This document shows, piece after piece, positions 18,468 to 28,513 of a stretch of 64,000 nt of DNA. The position numbers and the translations under genes were made by a program. Under the pieces are notes generated by a model. The model ran no database searches. It was not told where the DNA came from and worked only from the letters and a program-made list of their open reading frames with translations. Every line of letters starts with the position of its first letter. Positions within the stretch are counted from its first letter, which is position 1. Origin of the DNA: [Pantoea] beijingensis (GTDB taxonomy: Bacteria; Pseudomonadota; Gammaproteobacteria; Enterobacterales; Enterobacteriaceae); NCBI RefSeq assembly GCF_022647505.1, contig NZ_CP071409.1:372001-436000 (forward strand), read 5' to 3'.

Positions 18468-20372
18468 TTACGGAACCAGCATTGATTCCAGCTGTTCCTG
18501 CGCTTCCAGCCAGGCCATTTCACATGTTTCCAGCGACGATTTTGCTTCAGCTTGCTGTTGCAGTGCAGTCGTAAGATCGGCTTTACGGTTTTGTTCGTAA
18601 AGGGCTGGCTCTGCGAGTGATGCTTCTGCTGCCGCTAACTGAAGATTCAGCTTTTCCATCTGCTTTTCCAGCTTTTCGATCTGCTTACGTAGCGGCTGGG
18701 TTTGGCTGCGTAGCTCAGCTTCTCGACGTTTCTGATCTTTACGTGCCTGAGCGCTATTAATGTTGTCTTGCTTGGGTACGCTATCCTGTTGAGCTTGCTG
18801 TTTTTGCAGGTCGCTCAGCCACTGTTGATAATCTTCCAGATCACCTTCAAAGGTTTCAACTTTGCTATCGTGGACCAGGTAAAGATCGTCAGTGGTGGAG
18901 CGTAACAGGTGGCGATCGTGCGATACCACCACTAATGCCCCTTCAAAATCGATTAAGGCTTCGGTAAGCGCCTGGCGCATATCCAGATCGAGGTGGTTGG
19001 TCGGTTCGTCAAGCAGTAGCAGATTTGGACGTTGCCATACAATAAGCGCCAAAACCAACCGGGCCTTTTCGCCACCGGAGAAACGGCTGGTGCTTTCACC
19101 GACTTTATCGCCCTGAAAACCAAACCCCCCAAGGTAATCTCTGAGTTGCTGCTCGAGTACTTTAGGTGCCAGGCGAACTAAATGCTGGAGAGGTGATTCA
19201 TCTGCTCGTAAGAATTCCAGCTGATGCTGGGCGAAATAGCCGAGTTTGATGCCCTTCGCCAGCCCGATATCCCCACCCATTGGAGCGAGCTCACCGGCAA
19301 GCAGTTTGATTAGCGTCGATTTACCTGCGCCATTACGGCCAAGCAGGCCAATACGTGAGCCTGGCACCAGATTAAGTTTGATGGAGTTCAGGATGATATT
19401 TTCACCGTACCCAGCGGTCACCTTTTCCATTTTTAGCAGCGGATTAGGCAAATTTTCTGGTTCGCGAAAACTAAAACTGAACGGGTTATCGACGTGTGCG
19501 GGGGCGATCAATTCCATGCGTTCAAGCATTTTGACACGGCTTTGCGCCTGTTTTGCTTTGCTGGCCTTCGCTTTGAAACGGTCGATAAAACTTTGCAGGT
19601 GGGCCACTTTTTGCTGCTGATTTTCATACATTGATTGCTGCTGAGACAGTTTTGTCGCGCGCTGCTGTTCAAAGGCGCTGTAGTTTCCGGTGTATTCAAA
19701 CAGCGTTTGTTGCTCGATGTGCAGAATTTTATCGACAACGGGATCGAGAAAATCACGGTCATGCGAAATAAGGATAAGCGTACCGGTGTAGCTTTTTAAC
19801 CAGCGTTCCAGCCAGATGACCGCATCAAGGTCGAGGTGGTTGGTCGGTTCATCAAGTAGCAGTAAATCGGAGCGGCAGATCAGCGCCTGTGCCAGATTTA
19901 GACGCATGCGCCAACCACCGGAAAAATCGCTAACTGGCCGCTGTAATTGTTGCTGACTAAAGCCCAAACCGTGAAGTAGAGCGGCGGCGCGCGACGGTAT
20001 ACTCCATGCCTGGATGGCGTCCATCTTGCCGTGTAGTGTGGCGATAGCAACGCCATCATTGACGTCATTAGCACGCTTTAATTCAGATTCAAGCTGACGA
20101 TATTCCCGGTCGCCATCGATAACATACTCAATGGCGGGCACGTTAAGCGCAGGTGTTTCCTGATTAACCCAAGCCATTGCCCAGTTACCAGGAAAAGTCA
20201 CACTACCGGCATCGGCGCTTATCTCGTTTTTTAGCAGCGACAGTAAGGTGGACTTACCACAGCCGTTTTTTCCCACCAATCCCACTTTTTGTCCGGGGTT
20301 GATGGTCGCAGTCGCGTTGTCGAGTAGCACACGTGTGCCACGACGGATTTGTAACGAGGAAAATACAATCAT
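18468..20372 (-). CDS. yheS: ABC-F family ATPase YheS
   Basis: 634 residues (E. coli YheS 637). Two ATP-binding domains without membrane segments: Walker A GLVGKNGCGKST and GLLGRNGAGKST, signatures FSGGWRMRL and FSGGEKARL, Walker B LLLLDEPTNHLDLD in both. The linker between them is charged, as in ribosome-binding ABC-F proteins, and a coiled-coil C terminus rich in Gln, Lys and Glu follows. Members act on the ribosome as translation factors. In E. coli yheS precedes yheT directly; here the taurine and sugar genes separate them. Confidence 0.95.
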   Translation of the reverse strand: MIVFSSLQIRRGTRVLLDNATATINPGQKVGLVGKNGCGKSTLLSLLKNEISADAGSVTFPGNWAMAWVNQETPALNVPAIEYVIDGDREYRQLESELKRANDVNDGVAIATLHGKMDAIQAWSIPSRAAALLHGLGFSQQQLQRPVSDFSGGWRMRLNLAQALICRSDLLLLDEPTNHLDLDAVIWLERWLKSYTGTLILISHDRDFLDPVVDKILHIEQQTLFEYTGNYSAFEQQRATKLSQQQSMYENQQQKVAHLQSFIDRFKAKASKAKQAQSRVKMLERMELIAPAHVDNPFSFSFREPENLPNPLLKMEKVTAGYGENIILNSIKLNLVPGSRIGLLGRNGAGKSTLIKLLAGELAPMGGDIGLAKGIKLGYFAQHQLEFLRADESPLQHLVRLAPKVLEQQLRDYLGGFGFQGDKVGESTSRFSGGEKARLVLALIVWQRPNLLLLDEPTNHLDLDMRQALTEALIDFEGALVVVSHDRHLLRSTTDDLYLVHDSKVETFEGDLEDYQQWLSDLQKQQAQQDSVPKQDNINSAQARKDQKRREAELRSQTQPLRKQIEKLEKQMEKLNLQLAAAEASLAEPALYEQNRKADLTTALQQQAEAKSSLETCEMAWLEAQEQLESMLVP

Positions 20373-20420
20373 AAGTGCCGTATCGTCAGAGTATGTTAAT
20401 TTATTGTCATCATAATTTGC

Positions 20421-20524
20421 CCGTCTTCAAGTTGCAGCCTGGCTGCTTGCGCGCGCGGCCACTTACATGGGCAAGCGCTTCGCGGCTGTCTGCCGCCAGC
20501 AACTCGAATGACTTAGGGTATATA
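20421..20524. repeat. ERIC element (copy A), between yheS and kefG
   Basis: The ends CTTCAAGTTGC and GCAACTCGAA are imperfect inverted repeats, and the core has the CACTTACATGGGCAAGC type sequence of enterobacterial repetitive intergenic consensus (ERIC) elements; the right end ACTTAGGGTATA matches the ERIC terminus. It is shorter than the 127-bp consensus and fills most of the divergent yheS-kefG gap. ERICs fold into hairpins in RNA. Three further candidate copies were seen in the window. Confidence 0.8.
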
Positions 20525-20599
20525 ACATTTGGAATAACCAATTCCGTTGCGCCGCCATGGTAGCTGAAAACGCACACTATGACGACGATTTGGAGAGGA

Positions 20600-21154
20600 A
20601 TGATGTCACAGCTGCCTAAAGTCCTGTTGCTGTATGCTCACCCGGAACCACAAGATTCGGTGGCTAACCGAATGTTGTTACAGCCGGCGCTGCAGCTAAA
20701 TAATGTCACCGTGCACGATCTTTATGCGCACTACCCTGATTTTTTTATTGATGTGCATTATGAGCAACAGTTATTACGAGAACATCAGATCGTGGTGTTT
20801 CAGCATCCTTTGTATACCTACAGCTGTCCGTCGCTGATGAAAGAGTGGCTTGACCGGGTATTGTCACGCGGTTTTGCCAGCGGAGCGAACGGCAACATGC
20901 TGGAAGGGAAATACTGGCGAAGCGTGGTTACTACGGGTGAACCGGAAGCCGCTTACCATCAGGAAGGGTTAAACCGTTATCCGATGTCGGAAATTATGCG
21001 CCCGTTTGAACTGACTGCCCAAATGTGCCGAATGCACTGGATGACACCCATGATTGTTTATTGGGCACGGCGCCAGACGCCAGAAATTATGAAAAACTAT
21101 GCGAATGCTTACCGTGACTGGCTGGCCTCACCACTGCCTAATGGAGGCGTGTAA
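20600..21154 (+). CDS. kefG: KefG, ancillary flavoprotein of the KefB potassium efflux system
   Basis: 184 residues from the ATG at 20600, preceded by GGAGAGGA and giving exactly the E. coli length; an in-frame ATG at 20579 adds 7 residues without support. Flavodoxin-like quinone reductase family ([45 protein letters not shown]). KefG binds KefB and is needed for its full activity in glutathione-gated potassium efflux. kefB begins at the next base. Confidence 0.95.
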   Translation: MMSQLPKVLLLYAHPEPQDSVANRMLLQPALQLNNVTVHDLYAHYPDFFIDVHYEQQLLREHQIVVFQHPLYTYSCPSLMKEWLDRVLSRGFASGANGNMLEGKYWRSVVTTGEPEAAYHQEGLNRYPMSEIMRPFELTAQMCRMHWMTPMIVYWARRQTPEIMKNYANAYRDWLASPLPNGGV

Positions 21155-22963
21155 ATGGAAGGACAAGATTTGCTGATGGCCGGGGTCCTTTACCTCTTCG
21201 CGGCGGTAGTGGCCGTGCCGATTGCCGCGCGGCTGGGTATTGGTGCGGTACTGGGGTATTTGTTGGCCGGTATCGCGATTGGTCCCTGGGGATTGGGCTT
21301 TATCAGCGATGTAGAAGAGATTCTGCATTTTTCCGAACTTGGCGTTGTTTTCCTTATGTTCATCATTGGGTTGGAGCTTAATCCGGCTAAGCTCTGGCAA
21401 CTGCGGCGCTCTATTTTTGGCGTAGGAACTTCTCAGGTGCTGCTAAGCGCAGCAGTATTGGGTGGGTTGTTATACCTTACGGATTTCTCCTGGCAAGCGG
21501 CCATTATTGGCGGTATTGGCCTTGCCATGTCCTCAACCGCAATGGCGTTGCAGTTGATGCGTGATAAAGGGATGAACCGCAGTGAATCCGGGCAACTTGG
21601 GTTTTCAGTGCTGCTTTTTCAGGATATCGCGGTTATCCCGGCTCTGGCTTTAGTACCGTTATTAGCGGGCGGCAACAGTGGACATATTGACTGGTTTAAG
21701 GTTGATCTAAAGGTGCTGGCATTTGTCGGCATGCTGATTGGCGGCCGTTTTTTACTGCGCCCTATTTTTCGGTTTATTGCAGCTTCAGGTGTGCGCGAAG
21801 TTTTCACAGCCGCAGCGCTGTTGCTGGTACTGGGATCGGCGCTATTTATGGATATGCTGGGCGTATCAATGGCTCTGGGGACCTTTATCGCAGGTATTCT
21901 TTTGGCTGAGAGTGAATATCGCCATGAACTTGAAATTGCGATTGAACCCTTTAAGGGGCTGCTGCTGGGCTTATTTTTTATTTCGGTAGGGATGGCGCTG
22001 AATCTTGGTGTGCTTTATACGCATATTCTGGAAATCCTGATTGGCGTTGTGGTGCTGGTGGCGGTTAAAAGTGGGGTGCTTTACCTCCTGTCCCGTATTT
22101 ATGGTCTTCGCAGCTCGGAGCGATTGCAGTTTGCTGGTGTGCTCAGTCAGGGGGGAGAGTTTGCCTTTGTACTGTTTTCGGCTGCCTCTTCTGCGAAATT
22201 GTTTAGCGGCGATCAGTTGCCGCTATTGCTGGTCACTGTAACGCTCTCCATGATGACAACGCCGTTGCTGATGCAGGGGATCGATAAAATTCTGGCTCGT
22301 CGCTTTAACGAGCCGGAAGAAGGTGAGGAAAAGCCTTTTGTTGAGGATGATAAACCCCAGGTTATTGTGGTGGGATTCGGCCGTTTTGGGCAGGTGGTGG
22401 GCCGCCTGCTGATGGCGAATAAAAAACGTATTACCGTTCTGGAGCGCGATATCAGCGCGGTCAGTTTGATGCGCAAATATGGTTATAAAGTATATTATGG
22501 CGATGCCACGGAACTGGAGTTGCTACGCGCAGCGGGTGCTGACAGCGCTCAATCTATCGTTATCACCTGCAGTACACCGGAAGATTCGATGATTATTGTT
22601 CACCTGTGTCAGCAACACTTTCCGCATCTGCAAATTCTAGCGCGTGCGCGGGGGCGCGTTGAGGCGCATGAGTTATTACAGGCCGGCGTGACGCAGTTTT
22701 CGCGTGAAACTTTTTCCAGCGCCCTGGAATTAGGGCGTAAGGCGCTGTTGACGGTAGGTATGCATCCCCATCAGGCGCAGCGTGCCCAGTTACATTTCCG
22801 CCGTCTTGATATGCGTATGCTACGGGAGTTAATGCCAAATCACACGGGCGACAGTGCGCAGATTTCTCGCGTAAAAGAGGCGCGCCGTGAGCTGGAGGAT
22901 ATTTTCCAGACTGAAATGCAACACGAGAGGCGACAATACGATGGTTGGGACGGTTTTGAGTAA
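21155..22963 (+). CDS. kefB: Glutathione-regulated potassium/proton antiporter KefB
   Basis: 602 residues (E. coli 601). The first 390 or so form a CPA2 antiporter membrane domain of about 12 helices ([32 protein letters not shown]). The C-terminal part is a cytosolic RCK/KTN domain with the Rossmann loop [13 protein letters not shown], which binds NAD-type nucleotides and glutathione adducts. Electrophile stress opens the system, acidifying the cytosol and protecting the cell. Directly follows kefG. Confidence 0.96.
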   Translation: MEGQDLLMAGVLYLFAAVVAVPIAARLGIGAVLGYLLAGIAIGPWGLGFISDVEEILHFSELGVVFLMFIIGLELNPAKLWQLRRSIFGVGTSQVLLSAAVLGGLLYLTDFSWQAAIIGGIGLAMSSTAMALQLMRDKGMNRSESGQLGFSVLLFQDIAVIPALALVPLLAGGNSGHIDWFKVDLKVLAFVGMLIGGRFLLRPIFRFIAASGVREVFTAAALLLVLGSALFMDMLGVSMALGTFIAGILLAESEYRHELEIAIEPFKGLLLGLFFISVGMALNLGVLYTHILEILIGVVVLVAVKSGVLYLLSRIYGLRSSERLQFAGVLSQGGEFAFVLFSAASSAKLFSGDQLPLLLVTVTLSMMTTPLLMQGIDKILARRFNEPEEGEEKPFVEDDKPQVIVVGFGRFGQVVGRLLMANKKRITVLERDISAVSLMRKYGYKVYYGDATELELLRAAGADSAQSIVITCSTPEDSMIIVHLCQQHFPHLQILARARGRVEAHELLQAGVTQFSRETFSSALELGRKALLTVGMHPHQAQRAQLHFRRLDMRMLRELMPNHTGDSAQISRVKEARRELEDIFQTEMQHERRQYDGWDGFE

Positions 22964-23098
22964 TTTTGCCTGATTCCGTCTGGGTGCTTTACGCTGGTAT
23001 CTGAGCTCCTCCCGTAGCGCGCTTGCGAGGATTTTTGTTTACTGGCACGCATCGATAGGTGTATCAGCCACGGCGAAATAGCCAACATAGGTAAAGTC

Positions 23099-23293
23099 AT
23101 GCGTAAACGTTTTATTGCTGGTGCGGTCTGTCCGCACTGCCAGGAAAAAGATTCACTGGCGCTGTGGCGGGAAAACAATATTGATGTTGTGGAATGTGTA
23201 AAGTGTGGTCACCAAATGCGTGAAGCGGATAAACAGGCACGTGACCAGATCCGTACTCATGAGCAGGTGATCGGGATTTTCCATCCTGAATAA
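23099..23293 (+). CDS. yheV: YheV family small zinc-ribbon protein
   Basis: 64 residues. A zinc ribbon is formed by CPHC near residue 17 and CVKC near residue 40, then a charged C terminus; this matches E. coli YheV, of unknown function. AGGTAAAG precedes the ATG. It keeps its place after kefB, though with a 135-base gap, so it may have its own promoter. Confidence 0.9.
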   Translation: MRKRFIAGAVCPHCQEKDSLALWRENNIDVVECVKCGHQMREADKQARDQIRTHEQVIGIFHPE

Positions 23294-23401
23294 TCCACGC
23301 GGAAAAAATCCCCTTTGTGTCTGTATGAGTAGAGCGTTATGAGCAGCTTTTTTAATGTCTGGGTGCACAGTGAGGTTGAATTCCGCTACAATCGCCACAT
23401 A

Positions 23402-23523
23402 TATACCTGTCATACTCAAGGCTGCAGGTTTGTCGACGGCATCGCTCTGCCCCGATGATTTACTTGAATGTGAGTAAATGTGCCGGGTTGTTGCCATGTA
23501 GCCTGAGTTATTTAGGATATGGG
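23402..23523. repeat. ERIC element (copy B), between yheV and slyD
   Basis: It begins TATACCTGTCATACT, has CTGCAGG just inside, a central GATTTACTTGAATGTGAG, and ends GTTATTTAGGATAT, which parallels the 127-bp ERIC consensus along its length (about 122 bases here). It sits in the 360-base gap before slyD, so it would be in the slyD leader if transcription starts upstream. The remaining bases of the gap carry the slyD ribosome-binding site but no promoter I can defend. Confidence 0.8.
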
Positions 23524-23653
23524 TTGTTCCGTTCACATGGGCGTAATGTACACGCCAATGTGAACACAACCTTAAACCTTTCTGGTTGGTGTTATTGCAC
23601 GCAAAAATAGACCAATGAGGCGGGAGCTTAGTTCTCAACGGTTAGGAGATATC

Positions 23654-24205
23654 ATGAAAGTAGCAAAAGACCTGGTCATTAGCCTGGCCTACCAGGTACG
23701 TACAGAAGACGGTGTATTAGTTGATGAGTCTCCGGTGACCGCACCGCTGGACTATCTGCACGGTCATGGTTCCCTGATCTCTGGTCTGGAAAAGGCACTG
23801 GAAGATCATGTGGTTGGCGATAAGTTTGACGTGCATATCGCGGCAAATGAAGCCTATGGCCAATATGACGAGAACCTGGTGCAGCGCGTGCCAAAAGATG
23901 TATTTATGGGCGTTGATGAACTACAGGTTGGTATGCGTTTTCTGGCGGAAACCGATCAGGGTCCAGTACCGGTCGAAATCACCGAAGTTGAAGATGAGCA
24001 CGTAGTGGTCGATGGTAACCATATGCTGGCAGGGCAGAACCTGAACTTCAACGTTGAAGTGATGGCGATTCGTGAAGCAACGGCGGAAGAGCTGGCACAT
24101 GGTCACGTTCACGGTGAGCACGATCATCATCACGACCATGACCATGACCATGAGCATGAGCATGGCAAAGGTGGTTGTGGTAACGGCGGCTGCGGCTGTC
24201 ACTAA
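23654..24205 (+). CDS. slyD: FKBP-type peptidyl-prolyl isomerase SlyD
   Basis: 183 residues from the ATG at 23654, which has TAGGAGATATC upstream; 13 extra residues from an earlier start are not part of the family. FKBP catalytic domain (LDYLHGHGSLISGLEKAL), inserted chaperone flap (about 75-120) and a C-terminal metal-binding tail very rich in His, Asp and Cys, ending GGCGCH. SlyD is a cytosolic isomerase-chaperone and nickel donor for hydrogenase maturation. Followed by a strong terminator. Confidence 0.97.
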   Translation: MKVAKDLVISLAYQVRTEDGVLVDESPVTAPLDYLHGHGSLISGLEKALEDHVVGDKFDVHIAANEAYGQYDENLVQRVPKDVFMGVDELQVGMRFLAETDQGPVPVEITEVEDEHVVVDGNHMLAGQNLNFNVEVMAIREATAEELAHGHVHGEHDHHHDHDHDHEHEHGKGGCGNGGCGCH

Positions 24206-24230
24206 TTCGGGATGACCCCTGAAGCAAAAA

Positions 24231-24256
24231 AGCACCGATTATTCGGTGCTTTTTTC
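24231..24256. terminator. Bidirectional terminator between slyD and the GH13 gene
   Basis: AGCACCGA (24231-24238) pairs with TCGGTGCT (24243-24250) around a TTAT loop. Six T follow on the plus strand and a run of A precedes, so it can end slyD transcripts and those of the convergent GH13 gene. Confidence 0.9.
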
Positions 24257-24270
24257 ATGAAATAACCCGC

Positions 24271-25992
24271 CTACTCCAGCTTAAATACCAGCGCAGAAAT
24301 TGGTGCAACGTTAACTTCTGGCTGCGCAGCCTGTGTGCTTAATGTCCCCTGAGCCTCATCACCTACTACGCGGGTGGCCTGATTGATTTTCAGATTATTG
24401 ATCGAGGCGCTAACCGGTCGATCGCTTGGGTTAAGGGCAATCAAATACCGCTCGTTACCTGAAGAACGTAAGTAAACCATCGGGTAAGGGCGATTGATAT
24501 TACTGACCAATTCCCAGTCACCTTCGGCAGAGAGCGCCGACGACGAGGCACGCAGTTTTAATAAATTACGAGTGTAATTGAGCAATGAGCGAGGGTCTTT
24601 CTCTTCTTTTGCTACGTTTGGCCGCTGTGGATTTTTATCGATCGGTAGGTACAGATTCCAGTAATCAGTGGTAGAAAATCCGGCATTTTTACTGTCATCC
24701 CATTGCATTGGAGTGCGTGCACCTGCTCGGTTCTTCGTCGATTTTCCCTGACTTCCTTCTTTGTTCCATAAACCGGTTTGGAAACGCATACCAATTTCAT
24801 CACCGTAGTAAATAAACGGTGCGCCAGGCATCGTCAGGAAAAATGTCATGGCAACTTTTAATTGTTCAACGCTGTCACGATCGCCGGCATTCAGGCGTTG
24901 AATATCATGGTTACCTGTAGGCAGGGTGATCAGACTGTTACCTTTAGTCGCGTTATATTGTTCAGAATAGAGTTTGTACCAGGTTTTGAGCTCACCTTTG
25001 CCGTCTTTGGCAAAATAGCTTACGACAGGAGCAAATTCGCCGCCGACCCGGTTTACAAAGAGTGAGTTAAAATTATATTTGCCGGTATGCATCATAAAGT
25101 CGATGTTGAAACCGGCGCTGGATGACTCCTTAGGGTTACTCCATTCAGAAATCAGCACTGCGTCAGGATAGTGTGTGTGATACCAATTTGAAATATCCTG
25201 CCAGACGCCAATCGTGGCTTTTTTATCAGGATCGTTTTTAACGATGCTGGATGCCATATCGACACGAAAGCCATCAATGCCTTTATCCATCCAAAAAGCC
25301 ATAATGTTTTCAAGTTCTCGGCGAACTGCCATGGGGCCCGGTGCATCAACGGCTTGCTCCCAGGCATTTTTGGGGTTTGGATTAGCGTAGCCGTAATTTA
25401 GCGCAGGCTGAGCGTCATAGTAATTTTTAATATAATAAGACGCCCGCGGAGCAGTGGACTTAACGAAGCTGTCCTCGCCAATGACGCCACCAATTTGGTC
25501 CTTTTCTTTGCCTTTCACGTCGTCCGGTATCCGGTCAGGCCAGATATAATAATCGCTATAGCGTCGGTCATGGCCCTTGCTGGCTTCCTGGAACCAGGCG
25601 CTTTTATCTGAGGTATGGCCTGCAACCAGATCGAGGCAAATACGTAGACCGCGCTTATGAGCTTCTTCAATGAGCTGGACTAAATCACTGTTACTGCCAT
25701 AGCGCGGATCGACCTGGTAGAAGTCGGTGATGTCATAGCCGCCATCTTTAAACTCAGACTTGAATAGGGGGTTGAACCATAATGTATTCACACCCAGAGA
25801 TTTAATGTAGTCGAGTCGTTGAATCACACCCTGGATATCGCCAATACCATCGCCGTTAGAATCCTGGTATGACGGTGGGTAAATTTGATAAAAGATGGCT
25901 GATTTTACCCAAGGCGGGGTGGTGTTTTCCGCATAGCCCAGTAACGGGAACAGAGCCATAGCCACAATAGCCAAGGGTGTTTTTACTGCCAT
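24271..25992 (-). CDS. Periplasmic or secreted GH13 (alpha-amylase family) glucosidase
   Basis: 573 residues with a signal peptide of about 21 residues (cleavage near LLGYA). TIM-barrel GH13: catalytic Asp245 in GFRVDMAS, acid/base Glu283 in LISEWSN, and Asp363 in TGNHDIQR; the calcium-loop region is DSNGDGIGD (44-52). Region I reads DLVAGHTSD (121-129), with Gly in place of the usual Asn before His. AAGGAAT lies 8 bases before the ATG. It should hydrolyse or transfer alpha-glucosides outside the cytosol; the exact sugar is unknown. It lies between slyD and slyX, a place empty in E. coli. A CRP site lies 102 bases upstream. Confidence 0.88.
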   Translation of the reverse strand: MAVKTPLAIVAMALFPLLGYAENTTPPWVKSAIFYQIYPPSYQDSNGDGIGDIQGVIQRLDYIKSLGVNTLWFNPLFKSEFKDGGYDITDFYQVDPRYGSNSDLVQLIEEAHKRGLRICLDLVAGHTSDKSAWFQEASKGHDRRYSDYYIWPDRIPDDVKGKEKDQIGGVIGEDSFVKSTAPRASYYIKNYYDAQPALNYGYANPNPKNAWEQAVDAPGPMAVRRELENIMAFWMDKGIDGFRVDMASSIVKNDPDKKATIGVWQDISNWYHTHYPDAVLISEWSNPKESSSAGFNIDFMMHTGKYNFNSLFVNRVGGEFAPVVSYFAKDGKGELKTWYKLYSEQYNATKGNSLITLPTGNHDIQRLNAGDRDSVEQLKVAMTFFLTMPGAPFIYYGDEIGMRFQTGLWNKEGSQGKSTKNRAGARTPMQWDDSKNAGFSTTDYWNLYLPIDKNPQRPNVAKEEKDPRSLLNYTRNLLKLRASSSALSAEGDWELVSNINRPYPMVYLRSSGNERYLIALNPSDRPVSASINNLKINQATRVVGDEAQGTLSTQAAQPEVNVAPISALVFKLE

Positions 25993-26091
25993 AGTGAATA
26001 TTCCTTATCAACGGTAATGCGCACATAACGGGTTGATAAGTATCAGTCAAATCATCATTTGCGATGCCTTTATTGCCGGGCAAAACCGCTT

Positions 26092-26111
26092 AATGTGATT
26101 CATATCACGTA
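26092..26111 (-). promoter_or_regulatory. CRP-cAMP binding site upstream of the GH13 gene
   Basis: TGTGA (26094-26098), six bases, then TCACG (26105-26109), with AA and TA flanks, match the CRP consensus TGTGA-N6-TCACA at nine of ten core positions. It is centred about 110 bases before the GH13 start codon, which suits catabolite-controlled activation. slyX ends further upstream on the same strand. Confidence 0.65.
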
Positions 26112-26175
26112 TGGCCGATACGTTGGATAAGCATGTACGGGAGGACAGGTGATGCGTTTTTCATCTACGATGCCA

Positions 26176-26394
26176 TCAGTAGTGGGGCGGTGGCGTCTCT
26201 TCAGACTGCGAAGCTATCATTGACGGCGCCGCCGCTTTAAGTTTGTCGAGCATCAGGCGCAGTTGTTCGCGCATTTTTGCCATCTCCAGCTCATGCTGTA
26301 CCACCGTTTGATTTAGCTCTTCGATGGTGTGTTCCTGAAATGCCAGTTTGCTTTCCAGTGTTTCCAGCCGCTGCTCAAACAATGATTGTTGCAT
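26176..26394 (-). CDS. slyX: SlyX family coiled-coil protein
   Basis: 72 residues, the E. coli size. A predicted coiled coil spans most of it ([28 protein letters not shown] heptads), ending PPHY, the conserved SlyX tail. Function unknown. Divergent from fkpA and, here, upstream of the GH13 gene rather than next to slyD. Confidence 0.93.
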   Translation of the reverse strand: MQQSLFEQRLETLESKLAFQEHTIEELNQTVVQHELEMAKMREQLRLMLDKLKAAAPSMIASQSEETPPPHY

Positions 26395-26540
26395 TTTATT
26401 TCCTCTTATTTGGACCTGGTGCCCCGTTCTTTGGGCGAATCGTCTGATTCTACGGGGAAAAGCATTGCGTTAACCAGGTAATTACGACTAATTTTCCTTC
26501 TGCGATTGAAAATGCATTATGTCGCCTTCATGTAGTGTTT

Positions 26541-26568
26541 GAAACTTCGCGGCAAAATTAGAGTCGGA
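26541..26568 (+). promoter_or_regulatory. Sigma-E promoter of fkpA
   Basis: GAAACTT (26541-26547), a 15-base AT-rich spacer and GTCGGA (26563-26568) fit the sigma-E consensus GGAACTT / GTCTGA. E. coli fkpA is a known sigma-E gene, so extracytoplasmic stress induction is conserved. The leader would be about 110 bases. Confidence 0.75.
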
Positions 26569-26681
26569 AGTAAACTGAGATATCTCATAGCGAGAGTTTT
26601 TATTCTTTCGTACCCAGTTATAGTACAAGCCGTAGGCTTTAAAAATTCCCGAGGTGAGAGGCTTCGGTTTTGGAGAAATGG

Positions 26682-27500
26682 ATGAAATCACTGTTTAAAG
26701 TTACTTTGTTAGCTACCACCATGGCCGTTGCGCTGAATGCGCCATTGGCAATGGCAGCAGAATCCGCACCGGCTCAACAGGCTGCACCTCAGACACCAAA
26801 AAATGCAGCGTTTAAAAATGACGATCAGCAGTCCGCCTATGCGTTGGGTGCATCGCTAGGCCGTTACATGGAAAACTCGCTGAAAGAGCAAGAGAAACTG
26901 GGTATCACGCTGGAAAAACAACAGTTGATCGCGGGTGTGCAGGATGCATTTGCCGGTAAGAGTAAGCTTTCTGATAAAGAAATCGAACAAACCCTTCAGG
27001 CTTTTGAGACCCGCGTGAAAGGTGCCGCTCAGGCGAAAATGGAAAAAGATGCGACGGAAAACGCGACCAAAGGTGATGCATTCGCGACTAAATTCGCCAA
27101 AGAAAAAGGCGTGAAGAAAACCGAATCTGGCCTGTTATACCAGGTTGAGAAAGAAGGTAGCGGTGATGCGCCAAAAGATAGTGATACCGTCGTCGTTAAT
27201 TACAAAGGTACGCTGATCGACGGTACTGAGTTTGATAACTCATATACCCGTGGGGAGCCGCTCTCTTTCCGTCTTGACGGTGTGATCCCTGGCTGGACCG
27301 AAGGTCTGAAGCAGGTGAAAAAAGGCGGTAAAATCAAGCTGGTTATCCCGCCACAGTTAGCCTATGGTAAAAATGGTGTTCCGGGCATCCCGGCTAACTC
27401 AACGCTGGTGTTTGATGTAGAGTTGCTGGATATTAAGCCAGCACCAAAGGCTGATGAAAAGGCACAAGCCCCTGCTGCTGCCGAGAAAAAAGCACAGTAA
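26682..27500 (+). CDS. fkpA: Periplasmic FKBP-type peptidyl-prolyl isomerase FkpA
   Basis: 272 residues from the ATG at 26682 (four codons after an earlier, unsupported ATG). Signal peptide ends around PLAMAAE. The N-terminal helical dimerisation and chaperone domain runs to about residue 140, the FKBP domain follows (VVNYKGTLIDGTEFDNSY, RLDGVIPGWTEGLK, NSTLVFDVELL). It folds proteins in the periplasm. A rho-independent terminator follows, and a sigma-E promoter lies upstream. Confidence 0.97.
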   Translation: MKSLFKVTLLATTMAVALNAPLAMAAESAPAQQAAPQTPKNAAFKNDDQQSAYALGASLGRYMENSLKEQEKLGITLEKQQLIAGVQDAFAGKSKLSDKEIEQTLQAFETRVKGAAQAKMEKDATENATKGDAFATKFAKEKGVKKTESGLLYQVEKEGSGDAPKDSDTVVVNYKGTLIDGTEFDNSYTRGEPLSFRLDGVIPGWTEGLKQVKKGGKIKLVIPPQLAYGKNGVPGIPANSTLVFDVELLDIKPAPKADEKAQAPAAAEKKAQ

Positions 27501-27598
27501 CACTGAAGCGCATGACGTAATAGCCTAAGCCTGTCCGGTTGCTCTTCAGCCCATGTTGATGGGAATAAGGGTTGCCGTTCCTCTTATGGCGAGAATAG

Positions 27599-27627
27599 CC
27601 GCCGCAACTACTGCGGCGGTTTTTTTA
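27599..27627 (+). terminator. Terminator after fkpA
   Basis: CCGCCGCA (27599-27606) and TGCGGCGG (27612-27619) form an 8-bp GC stem around ACTAC, followed by eight T. It separates fkpA from the yheO-tus operon. Confidence 0.9.
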
Positions 27628-27790
27628 CGATACGAGCTGCCATGCTTGCTTGAGATTTCCCGCAATTATTAACAAAGGTTGGGACACGGCTTTCCGACAT
27701 TTGCTAAACTAATGTCCGCGCAAAATTCTGTATGATGAGTCTGCCCTGGTGTGCGCTGAGACAGGCTCCTGCCAATTAGGGTGTGTCTTC

Positions 27791-28513
27791 ATGTCTAATC
27801 CATTCAGTCCCGGTGAACTTATTGAGTCAGATTTGCTGGAACGGCATCCGTTTGAACAAACCGATCTCGATATCCTCAAATCTTATGAAGCGGTAGTTGA
27901 CGGTTTGGCCATGCTTATTGGCTCCCATTGCGAGATCGTGCTGCATTCACTCGAAGATTTAAAATGCTCTGCAGTGCGTATCGCAAACGGCGAGCATACT
28001 GGACGGAAAATTGGCTCCCCCATTACCGATCTGGCATTACGTATGTTGCATGATATGACCGGGGCCGATAGTAATGTTTCAAAAGCCTATTTCACGCGGG
28101 CGAAAAGCGGCGTGCTGATGAAGTCCGTCACAATTGCCATCCGGAATCGTGAACATCGCGTTATCGGTCTGCTGTGCATCAATATGAATCTCGATGTTCC
28201 TTTTTCACAGATTATGTCGACCTTTATGCCACCAGAAATTCAGGAAGTGGCTTCATCAGTTAACTTTGCTTCTTCGGTGGACGATCTGGTGATGCAAACG
28301 CTGGAGTTCACTATTGAAGAGGTGAGTGCTGACCGCAATGTTTCGAATAACGCCAAGAACCGTCAGATAGTATTGAATCTGTATGAAAAAGGTATTTTCG
28401 ATATTAAAGATGCGATTAATCAAGTTGCTGACCGCCTGAATATCTCTAAGCACACGGTATACCTCTATATCCGTCAGTTTAAAAACGGTGATTTTCAGGG
28501 GCAGGATCGTTAA
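27791..28513 (+). CDS. yheO: YheO, PAS and helix-turn-helix regulator
   Basis: 240 residues from the ATG at 27791, the E. coli length; an upstream ATG at 27749 is not supported by the family. N-terminal YheO-like PAS domain ([31 protein letters not shown]) and C-terminal helix-turn-helix ([23 protein letters not shown]). In E. coli it is the first gene of the operon yheO-tusDCB. The stop overlaps the tusD start by one base. Its targets are not known from sequence. Confidence 0.93.
   Translation: MSNPFSPGELIESDLLERHPFEQTDLDILKSYEAVVDGLAMLIGSHCEIVLHSLEDLKCSAVRIANGEHTGRKIGSPITDLALRMLHDMTGADSNVSKAYFTRAKSGVLMKSVTIAIRNREHRVIGLLCINMNLDVPFSQIMSTFMPPEIQEVASSVNFASSVDDLVMQTLEFTIEEVSADRNVSNNAKNRQIVLNLYEKGIFDIKDAINQVADRLNISKHTVYLYIRQFKNGDFQGQDR

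Noticed and set aside
24121..24205. His/Asp-rich repeat at the slyD end as a tandem-repeat element
   Set aside because: It is the known metal-binding tail of SlyD, coded by CAT/GAC-type repeats.
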